Assembly: GCF_000518645.1 (NCBI RefSeq)
Contig: NZ_JADZ01000025.1
Span: forward strand, 41,900 to 105,899
Direction: 5' to 3'
Length of the DNA stretch: 64,000 bases
Origin: Curvibacter gracilis ATCC BAA-807
GTDB taxonomy: Bacteria > Pseudomonadota > Gammaproteobacteria > Burkholderiales > Burkholderiaceae_C
Positions 9,375 through 17,201 of this stretch are shown piece by piece. Position 1 is the first letter of the stretch. Each line of letters starts with the position of its first letter. The notes under the pieces are model-generated. The model was not told the DNA's origin. It worked only from the letters and a program-made list of their open reading frames with translations, and did no database searches. A program made the translations under genes and the position numbers.

Positions 9375-10295
9375 ATGAGTGACTTCAAAAGCAACTTCTG
9401 GTCGGTGTACGTGGCGGCAGTGACGCTGGGGGGCATTCTTGCCTGCCTGTTGCTGCTGTGGATCGCGTCCCGCAAGAAAGTGGCCGCCACGGCGGACAAC
9501 ACCACGGGCCACGTCTGGGATGAGGACCTGCGTGAAATGAACAACCCGCTGCCCCTGTGGTGGGTGGGCCTGTTCATCATCACCGTGGTCTTCGGTCTGG
9601 GCTACCTCACGTTCTACCCTGGCTTGGGTGACTTTGCCGGCAAGCTGGGCTGGTCGACCGCCAACGAGTACGACAAGGAAGTGGCCAAGGCCAACAAGGA
9701 ACTCGAGCCCCTGTATGCACGCTTCACCAGCATGTCTGTGGAAGATGCAGCCAAGGACCCGCAGGCCAAGGCCATTGGCGAGCGTCTGTTCATGAACAAC
9801 TGCGCTCAGTGCCACGGCTCTGATGCCCGCGGCAGCAAGGGCTTCCCGAACCTGACCGATGGCGACTGGCTGCATGGCGGCACGCCCGAAAAGATCACCG
9901 AGACCATCACCGGTGGCCGCATCGGCAACATGCCTCCCATGGCCGCAGCCGTGGGCACGGCTGACGACGTGAAGAACGTGGCCAACTACGTTCTGAGTCT
10001 GTCGGGCAGCCCCCACGACTCGCTGCGCGCTTCGCTGGGCAAGGCCAAGTTCGGTGCTTGCGCCGCCTGCCACGGTGCCGACGGCAAGGGCAACCAGGCC
10101 CTGGGCTCGGCCAACCTGACCGACGACATCTGGCTGCATGGTTACGGCGAAGCCGCGATCATCAACATGATCAACAATGGCAAGACCAACCAGATGCCTG
10201 CTCAGGCTGAGAAGCTCACCGCAGCTCAGATCCATGTGCTCGCATCCTACGTGTGGGGCATGTCCAATCTGGCTCCCGCTGCGGCTGCCAAGTAA
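9375..10295 (+). CDS. ccoP: Cbb3-type cytochrome c oxidase subunit III (di-heme)
   Basis: CcoP is the di-heme cytochrome c subunit that receives electrons from soluble cytochromes. In 306 residues it has two N-terminal helices (about 9-31 and 58-78), the WDEDLREMNNPLPLWW signature between them, and two periplasmic heme c domains with CAQCH (143-147) and CAACH (229-233). Met ligands are present in the NMPPMA and NQMPAQ stretches. It is the last gene before a very strong terminator, which ends the structural oxidase transcript. Confidence 0.97.
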   Translation: MSDFKSNFWSVYVAAVTLGGILACLLLLWIASRKKVAATADNTTGHVWDEDLREMNNPLPLWWVGLFIITVVFGLGYLTFYPGLGDFAGKLGWSTANEYDKEVAKANKELEPLYARFTSMSVEDAAKDPQAKAIGERLFMNNCAQCHGSDARGSKGFPNLTDGDWLHGGTPEKITETITGGRIGNMPPMAAAVGTADDVKNVANYVLSLSGSPHDSLRASLGKAKFGACAACHGADGKGNQALGSANLTDDIWLHGYGEAAIINMINNGKTNQMPAQAEKLTAAQIHVLASYVWGMSNLAPAAAAK

Positions 10296-10310
10296 GGCTT
10301 GACCCTTGCG

Positions 10311-10352
10311 CCCGCCCGGACGCTGATTGACGTCCGGGCGGGTTTTCCTTTT
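10311..10352 (+). terminator. Strong terminator between ccoP and ccoG
   Basis: A perfect 12-base-pair GC-rich stem (CCCGCCCGGACG, 10311-10322, with its complement at 10331-10342) has an 8-base loop and is followed by TTTTCCTTTT. It stands 15 bases after ccoP and ends only nine bases before the ccoG start, so ccoGH must rely on read-through or a promoter overlapping this site. Confidence 0.88.
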
Positions 10353-10360
10353 CAATCGTG

Positions 10361-11836
<1,476 letters not shown>

Positions 11837-11848
11837 GGGCAATGTCTT

Positions 11849-12148
11849 ATGAACTCTTCCATCTCTTCCAAGTCCCCCGTCGCTGAGGTGACTCCACGCC
11901 CCTGGTGGACCCACGGCCATGTCTGGATGATCATTTCCGGCCCTGCCATCGTCGTGGTTGCGGGCTTTGTCACCCTGTGGCTGGCCATCCGCACCCCGGA
12001 TCCCGTCATCGAGGCGGATTACTACAAACGAGGGGTGGAGATCAACCGCACCCTGCCCGATGTGGACCCCAAGGCCATGATGCCGGCCCTGCAGGGGCGC
12101 AACCATGCGGCGACCCCGACTCAGGATATTCCCGAGCCCAAGCGTTAA
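11849..12148 (+). CDS. ccoH: FixH family protein (CcoH)
   Basis: This 99-residue FixH-family protein has one membrane helix (about residues 26-48, MIISGPAIVVVAGFVTLWLA) and a short periplasmic part with the family motif DPVIEADYYKRGVEIN. CcoH associates with newly made cbb3 subunits and is required for stable assembly. The C-terminal 25 residues are polar and low in complexity. Beta-proteobacterial members are shorter than the alpha-proteobacterial FixH of about 160 residues. It sits 12 bases behind ccoG in the usual ccoGH order. Confidence 0.85.
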   Translation: MNSSISSKSPVAEVTPRPWWTHGHVWMIISGPAIVVVAGFVTLWLAIRTPDPVIEADYYKRGVEINRTLPDVDPKAMMPALQGRNHAATPTQDIPEPKR

Positions 12149-12205
12149 GCCTCTTACCGATTTGGTGGATGGGGGCTAGGATGGTTCAAACAACCGGAGA
12201 GCCTC

Positions 12206-12502
12206 ATGCTGAATCAGCGCTTGATGTGGATCGCCTGGCCTGCCTTTTTGGTGGCAGGGGTGCTTGAAATACTGGTTTTTGCCGTTGTTGACCCCAACGA
12301 CCTGACCTGGTTCGGTCAGCCTGTGGAGCTGTCCCGCCAAGGGGTGTACACCATTGCGTTCTTTGCTTTTTGGGTGTGCGCGATTGTTTCCAGCGGGTTG
12401 ACGACCCTGCTGTCGCAGTCCCCTTTCGAGGTCAATCGCTGCCCGCTGCCGGGCTCGGATCGGCCTGATGGTTGCCCCAAGCAAGAGGCTTCCTGCGTCT
12501 GA
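12206..12502 (+). CDS. Unnamed two-helix membrane protein between ccoH and fnr
   Basis: I do not recognise a named family. The 98-residue protein has two membrane helices (about residues 9-28 and 47-68), a 20-residue loop, and a polar tail with three cysteines, C79, C90 and C97; C58 lies in the second helix. The ATG at 12206 follows a good CCGGAGA ribosome-binding site. It lies 57 bases behind ccoH and ends before a two-way terminator shared with fnr. Its place inside the oxidase assembly block suggests a role linked to cbb3 assembly, redox or metal handling, but that is inference from position and the Cys tail only. Confidence 0.75.
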   Translation: MLNQRLMWIAWPAFLVAGVLEILVFAVVDPNDLTWFGQPVELSRQGVYTIAFFAFWVCAIVSSGLTTLLSQSPFEVNRCPLPGSDRPDGCPKQEASCV

Positions 12503-12558
12503 GCTGCGATGGGGTTCGGGCCTGCTTTCTGCCAGGCCAGCCCACAGCTTCTGACGTG

Positions 12559-12586
12559 AAAACACCCGGCTGACCGGGTGTTTTGT
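12559..12586. terminator. Bidirectional terminator between cbb3 block and fnr
   Basis: AACACCCGG (12561-12569) pairs with CCGGGTGTT (12574-12582) around a CTGA tetraloop. T residues follow on the plus strand and A residues precede it, so it can end both the rightward ccoGH transcript and the leftward fnr transcript. Confidence 0.85.
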
Positions 12587-12646
12587 GGGCCTTTTGACAA
12601 GGCCTGGGTGGGTGTCGGCGACCCCAAGGGGCAAGCCCCCTGGATC

Positions 12647-13438
12647 TTACTGGCAGGTCTGCGAGTTCACGATGCGCTTGAGGGCATCGGTATCAAGAAT
12701 GCGCACATGGCGCTGCTTGACCTCGACGATGTTCTCTTCCACAAATTTGGAGAAGGTGCGGCTCACGGTTTCAAGCTTCAGGCCCAGGTAGCTGCCGATT
12801 TCTTCACGTGTCATGCGCAGCACCAGCTCTGACTGGGAGAACCCGCGTGCGTGCAGGCGCTGGACCAGGTTGAGCAGGAAGGCGGCCAGACGCTCTTCGG
12901 CACGCATGCTGCCCAACAGCAGCATCACGCCGTGCTCGCGCACGATTTCTCGGCTCATGATCTTGTGCACGTGGTGCTGCAGTGCTGTCACCTCGCGCGA
13001 CAGTTCTTCGATGCGGTCAAACGGCATCACGCACACTTCGGCGTCTTCCAAGGCCACGGCGTCGCAGGTGTGATGGTCCTGCACAATGCCATCCAGGCCG
13101 ATGATCTCGCCGGCCATCTGGAAGCCCGTGACTTGGTCGCGGCCGTCTTCGGTGGCCACACAGGTTTTGAAGAACCCGGTGCGGATCGCATACAGCGACG
13201 TGAATTTCTCGCCGTTGCGAAACAGCGTTGTGCCGCGCTTCACTTTGCGCCGGATCGCCACCACTTCATCAATGCGTTCAAGTTCTTCGGGCTTCAGGCC
13301 CATGGGCATGCACAACTCGCGCAGATTGCAGTTGGAGCAGGCAACTTTGATGGTTTGTGGGTTCATTCGCCTAGTAGAAGAGTCTGCGCCAGAGCTTAAC
13401 GGCTTTGTTGGCTCGGTAGTTACAGGTGTGTCAAACAT
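12647..13438 (-). CDS. fnr: Fumarate/nitrate reduction regulator FNR (oxygen sensor)
   Basis: This 263-residue CRP/FNR-family regulator keeps all four cysteines that hold the oxygen-labile 4Fe-4S cluster: C34, C37 and C43 in the N-terminal CSNCNLRELC and C125 in DHHTCDAV. The C-terminal helix-turn-helix has the recognition stretch LETVSRTFSKF, with the E, S and R that read TTGAT half sites. Without oxygen the dimer activates or represses genes at FNR boxes. The start at 13438 is supported by AGGAGG upstream; an internal ATG gives a more usual length but lacks that site. It diverges from hemN over a perfect FNR box, suggesting autoregulation. Boxes before ccoI and ccoN are the obvious local targets. 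Confidence 0.96.
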   Translation of the reverse strand: MFDTPVTTEPTKPLSSGADSSTRRMNPQTIKVACSNCNLRELCMPMGLKPEELERIDEVVAIRRKVKRGTTLFRNGEKFTSLYAIRTGFFKTCVATEDGRDQVTGFQMAGEIIGLDGIVQDHHTCDAVALEDAEVCVMPFDRIEELSREVTALQHHVHKIMSREIVREHGVMLLLGSMRAEERLAAFLLNLVQRLHARGFSQSELVLRMTREEIGSYLGLKLETVSRTFSKFVEENIVEVKQRHVRILDTDALKRIVNSQTCQ

Positions 13439-13488
13439 GGCTCCTCCTGATATGCCTCAAATTGTGACTTCGGGTCCGCGTCGCCTGC

Positions 13489-13502
13489 TTGATCCACATC
13501 AA
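13489..13502. promoter_or_regulatory. FNR box in the fnr / hemN divergent promoter
   Basis: TTGATCCACATCAA matches the FNR consensus at all ten defined positions. Its centre is about 60 bases before the hemN ATG, right for class II activation of hemN, and 57 bases before the fnr ATG, where it could mediate autoregulation. Confidence 0.87.
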
Positions 13503-13555
13503 GTCCTCTTTCCTTGGCTGATGCACATTATGGTGTCCAGAAGGAAAAATGCCAG

Positions 13556-14941
13556 ATGAATGTCGTTTCGCCAGAGCTGTTGCGTCGGTTTGATGTACCG
13601 GGGCCCAGGTACACCTCCTATCCTACGGCCGACCGCTTTGTTGAGGCTTACACGGAGGCAGATTACCGGCAAGCTCTGGATCAGCGCCGTGGTGGGGGGG
13701 CTGCGACGCTGGCCTTGCCTCTTTCTTTGTACATCCACATCCCCTTTTGCGAGTCGCTTTGTTACTACTGCGCCTGCAACAAGATCATCACCAAGCACCC
13801 CGAGCGGGCGGACGAGTACCTTCGCTACCTCGGGCGTGAAGTGGACCTGCATGTGCAGCAGATCGGCACGGGGCAGGCCGTCAGTCAGCTTCACCTTGGC
13901 GGCGGCAGCCCGACCTTTCTGAACGACGATGGTTTGAGCGAGCTCATGGCCATGCTGCGGCGCAATTTCTCGCTGGCGCCGGGCGGTGAATATTCCATCG
14001 AGGTCGATCCCCGCACCGTCACCCGGGAACGTCTGGCCCACCTGGCCCGCCTGGGGTTCAACCGCCTCAGCTTTGGCGTGCAGGACTTCGATCCTGCGGT
14101 GCAGAAAGCCGTGCATCGCATCCAGCCTGCAGAGCAGGTGTTCGAACTGGTGGCCGAGGCCCGTCGCATCGGCTTCGAGTCGATCAACGTTGACCTGATC
14201 TACGGCCTGCCGCGGCAGACCCCCGAATCCTTTGACCGGACCCTGGCCCAGGTGAACGAGCTGCGACCTGATCGCATTGCCTTGTACGCCTATGCGCATC
14301 TGCCTGAGCGATTCAAGCCCCAGCGTCGCATCATCTCGGCCGAGTTGCCGGGTGGTCCGGCCAAGGTGTCCATGCTGTCGCGTTCGTTGTCGGCCTTCAT
14401 CGAGGCGGGCTACGTCTATGTCGGCATGGATCACTTCGCCTTGCCCAACGACGCCTTGGCCGTGGCCAAGCGCCAGGGCCGCTTGCATCGCAACTTCCAG
14501 GGCTACAGCACCCAGCCTGATTGCGATCTGATCGGTCTGGGGGTTTCGGCCATCGGGCGTGTCGGGGCCACCTACAGCCAGAACGCCAAGACCCTGGAAG
14601 ACTATTACGACTACCTCAACCAGGGGCGACTGCCCGTGGTGCGGGGCCTGGCCTTGTCGCGGGACGATCTGGTGCGGCGCGCCGTCATCATGGCCCTCAT
14701 GTGCCAGGGCAGGCTGGTCTACGAATCGATCGACCTGGCCTGGTTGATCGACAGTCGCAGCTACTTCGCGACAGAGATGAACCTGCTGCAGGATCTGGCC
14801 AAAGAAGGCCTGCTGACCATGGACGACTCTGGCATCGAGGTCACGCCCAATGGCTGGTTCTTCATCCGTGGCATCGCCATGGTCTTTGATCGCTATTTGC
14901 AGGCCGATCGCAACCGTGCCCGTTTCTCCCGCATCATCTGA
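13556..14941 (+). CDS. hemN: Oxygen-independent coproporphyrinogen III oxidase
   Basis: HemN is a radical SAM enzyme that decarboxylates coproporphyrinogen III to protoporphyrinogen IX without oxygen, supplying heme for the cbb3 oxidase under microaerobic conditions. The 461-residue protein has the HemN-type cluster motif CESLCYYCAC (C65, C69, C72, plus C74), GGGSPT, the SFGVQDFDPAVQ stretch and the C-terminal HemN domain. This four-Cys pattern distinguishes true HemN from HemW. The ATG at 13556 is preceded by AAGGAA; an in-frame TTG at 13514 would overlap the promoter and is unlikely. A perfect FNR box upstream indicates anaerobic induction. Confidence 0.96.
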   Translation: MNVVSPELLRRFDVPGPRYTSYPTADRFVEAYTEADYRQALDQRRGGGAATLALPLSLYIHIPFCESLCYYCACNKIITKHPERADEYLRYLGREVDLHVQQIGTGQAVSQLHLGGGSPTFLNDDGLSELMAMLRRNFSLAPGGEYSIEVDPRTVTRERLAHLARLGFNRLSFGVQDFDPAVQKAVHRIQPAEQVFELVAEARRIGFESINVDLIYGLPRQTPESFDRTLAQVNELRPDRIALYAYAHLPERFKPQRRIISAELPGGPAKVSMLSRSLSAFIEAGYVYVGMDHFALPNDALAVAKRQGRLHRNFQGYSTQPDCDLIGLGVSAIGRVGATYSQNAKTLEDYYDYLNQGRLPVVRGLALSRDDLVRRAVIMALMCQGRLVYESIDLAWLIDSRSYFATEMNLLQDLAKEGLLTMDDSGIEVTPNGWFFIRGIAMVFDRYLQADRNRARFSRII

Positions 14942-15001
14942 GCCTGGTTGTCAGCGCGCCCGGGCGGGCGCGGCTGGCGCTTGTCTGCAAGGAGACGGAA
15001 G

Positions 15002-15745
15002 GTGTTGAGTTCTCTGGCCTGGACGGCTTTGCTCATGGGCTTGGCCGGTGGCCCCCACTGTGTGGCGATGTGTGGTGCTGCCTGCGCAGCCCTGGGGCGC
15101 TCCTCGGGTGGGGGGGCTCAGCCGATTCAATGGGCGGCGGCTGGACAGGGTGGGGCGCTGTCTGCCCCCGGTCTGCACAGCATGCCGACCTGGCGCGAAT
15201 GGCTGTTCCAGATCGGGCGCTTGATGGGCTATGCCGGTGCTGGCGCCGTGGCTGCTGTTGCGGTCGGCGGCCTGGCATGGCTCAGCGGCAAGACCGCGGT
15301 GCTGCGGCCTGTCTGGAGCCTGTTTCATGTGGCCGTGTTGGCCTGGGGCTTGTGGCTCGTGATCCGTGCGGAGCAGCCTGCCTGGGTGCAAGGCGCCGCT
15401 CGCTCGGTCTGGCAGCGCGTACAGCCCCTCACGGCGCGCAGCAGTGGTGTTTTTGCAACAGGTGTGGCCTGGGCCTTCATGCCTTGCGGACTGCTTTACT
15501 CGGCCTTGCTGGTGGCCGGTCTGGCGGGTGGGCCTGCTGAGGGCGCGCTGGTCATGGCCATGTTTGCGCTGGGAGGCAGTGTCTCGCTGTTGCTGGGGCC
15601 TTGGCTCTGGCGCTCGCTGCGGCAGCGCGTCAACGGCTGGCATCAGGATTGGGGCACCCGTTTGGCGGGCTTGTTCCTCTGCGCGCTGGCAGGCTGGTCT
15701 TTGTGGTTGGACGTGGCCCACCGGGTGGCCGACTGGTGTCTGTGA
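15002..15745 (+). CDS. TauE/SafE (COG2836 / DsbD_2-like) membrane protein
   Basis: This 247-residue protein has about six membrane helices and the motif GGPHCVAMCGAAC in its first helix, with a second MPCGLLYSAL motif in the middle. It belongs to the UreH/DsbD_2-like branch of sulfite-exporter proteins, often found near cbb3 oxidase genes; copper or thiol handling is suspected for that branch but not proven. I chose GTG at 15002 because AAGGAGA ends seven bases upstream and the helix starts directly; a frame open from 14948 has no better site. It follows hemN by 60 bases, probably in the same FNR-activated transcript. Confidence 0.8.
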   Translation: MLSSLAWTALLMGLAGGPHCVAMCGAACAALGRSSGGGAQPIQWAAAGQGGALSAPGLHSMPTWREWLFQIGRLMGYAGAGAVAAVAVGGLAWLSGKTAVLRPVWSLFHVAVLAWGLWLVIRAEQPAWVQGAARSVWQRVQPLTARSSGVFATGVAWAFMPCGLLYSALLVAGLAGGPAEGALVMAMFALGGSVSLLLGPWLWRSLRQRVNGWHQDWGTRLAGLFLCALAGWSLWLDVAHRVADWCL

Positions 15746-15747
15746 TT

Positions 15748-15793
15748 TGCACGCTGTGCACCCTGTGAACCTCCTGGGAATCAGGTTTACAGG
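15748..15793. repeat. Two adjacent inverted repeats after the TauE/SafE-like gene
   Basis: TGCAC-GCT-GTGCA (15748-15760) is followed at once by CCTGTGAACCT (15762-15772) and AGGTTTACAGG (15783-15793), an 11-base arm pair with one mismatch and a 10-base loop. No T tract follows, so this is not a classic terminator; it may be a processing signal or operator for the HD-GYP gene starting at 15882. Function unknown. Confidence 0.5.
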
Positions 15794-15881
15794 GGGATGC
15801 TTCTGAGAAGTAAAAGATGTCGCAAATTCCCGCCATAATGGTTTCGTATCACTGACTCATTGGTCAGCTATTCTCGAATCC

Positions 15882-17201
15882 ATGGAAGACAGTAAGAGCA
15901 AGCTCATCGACATTCAGCGGCTGCGCAAAGGCATGTTTGTGCAGCTTGAGCTCGGCTGGATGGACCATCCGTTTCCGATGGGCAGTTTCAAGATCTCCTC
16001 GGACGAGCAGATCCAGACCCTGCGCTCGCTCGGTCTGACCCAGATCCGCTACGTGCCCTCGCGCAGCGATGTGCAGGTGGATGAAGCCCAGGCCCTGCCG
16101 GTGCCGGCCGCGGTCGATGAACCCGCGGCCGCAGCGCAAGAGACCGCCAACCCCCCCGAAGCAAGCCCGAGCTCGGGTCCTGAGCGGGCGCGTCAGGCGC
16201 GTCTGGCGGCGCGCCTGGCCCAGGAGCGCTGCCTGGAGGTCTGCGAGCGGCGTTTTTTTGATGCCACACGCCAGTACAAGAAGGTGGGCGAGCAACTGCG
16301 CCTGAGTCCCCAGGAGGCCCGGCGCCAGAGCGAGGAGCTGGTCGGCTCCTGCGTGTCTGAATTGCTGGCCAATGGCGAGTCGGTGATCCGCTTGCTGACC
16401 GAGGTATCGGGTGACCGCAGTGCCACCCACCCCATCAATGTGATGGTGATTGCCTTGCTGCTGGGCAAGGCCCTGGGCCTGGAGGAGGCTGCCTTGAAGG
16501 ACCTGGGTCTGGTGGCCATGCTGCATGACATCGGCAAGCTCGAATTGCCCGACCGGGTCCGCTCATTTGATGACCAGTTCACCACTGCCGAATACCGCAT
16601 GTACCAGGAGCACGTCGAACAGGGCGTGATCCTGGGGCAGCGCATGGGGCTGTCGCCCGGGGTGCTCAAGGGCATCTCCCAGCACCACGAAATGGCGGAC
16701 GGCAGCGGCTTTCCGATGCGGCACAAGGTCGATCGCCTGGAGACCCTGGGCAAGATCGTCGCCCTGGTCAACCGCTACGACAACCTGTGCAACCCCTCAC
16801 GCCTGGCGATTGCGCTGACGCCGCACGAGGCCCTGTCGGTGATCTTTGCCCAGATGAAGGCGCGCTTTGACACCTCGGTGCTGGGGGCTTTCATCCGCAT
16901 GATGGGGGTGTACCCGCCGGGCTCGGTGGTCCAGTTGGTGAATGACCGTTTTGCCCTGGTGGTGTCGGTCAACTCATCCCGGCCACTGCGCCCCCGCGTG
17001 CTGGTGCATGACCCGCAGGTGCCGCGTTCCGAAGCGCTGATCCTGGACCTGGAGCAAGTGCCCGAACTGGGCATCAAGCGCAGCCTGAAGGCGTCGCAGC
17101 TGCCCAAGGCCGCGCTGGACTACCTGTCCCCCCGTCAACGCATCTGCTACTTCTTTGAACGGGCCGTGGAGGCGCCTTCACCGGCTGGAGCCGAGCAGTG
17201 A
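15882..17201 (+). CDS. HD-GYP-like phosphodiesterase with DUF3391 N-terminus
   Basis: This 439-residue cytoplasmic protein has an N-terminal DUF3391 segment (IDIQRLRKGMFVQLELGWMD), a low-complexity Ala/Pro linker (about 70-105) and an HD-type domain with the metal pair H215-D216 in MLHDIGKLELP. The signature that names HD-GYP is present as HHE (268-270) followed by DGSGFP (273-278), that is GFP instead of GYP. Such proteins hydrolyse cyclic-di-GMP. The C-terminal 100 residues form a small extra domain. The next gene, a GGDEF-EAL protein, overlaps by four bases, so the two are translated together and probably balance the same messenger. Activity is inferred; the GFP variant might alter partner binding. 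Confidence 0.87.
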   Translation: MEDSKSKLIDIQRLRKGMFVQLELGWMDHPFPMGSFKISSDEQIQTLRSLGLTQIRYVPSRSDVQVDEAQALPVPAAVDEPAAAAQETANPPEASPSSGPERARQARLAARLAQERCLEVCERRFFDATRQYKKVGEQLRLSPQEARRQSEELVGSCVSELLANGESVIRLLTEVSGDRSATHPINVMVIALLLGKALGLEEAALKDLGLVAMLHDIGKLELPDRVRSFDDQFTTAEYRMYQEHVEQGVILGQRMGLSPGVLKGISQHHEMADGSGFPMRHKVDRLETLGKIVALVNRYDNLCNPSRLAIALTPHEALSVIFAQMKARFDTSVLGAFIRMMGVYPPGSVVQLVNDRFALVVSVNSSRPLRPRVLVHDPQVPRSEALILDLEQVPELGIKRSLKASQLPKAALDYLSPRQRICYFFERAVEAPSPAGAEQ

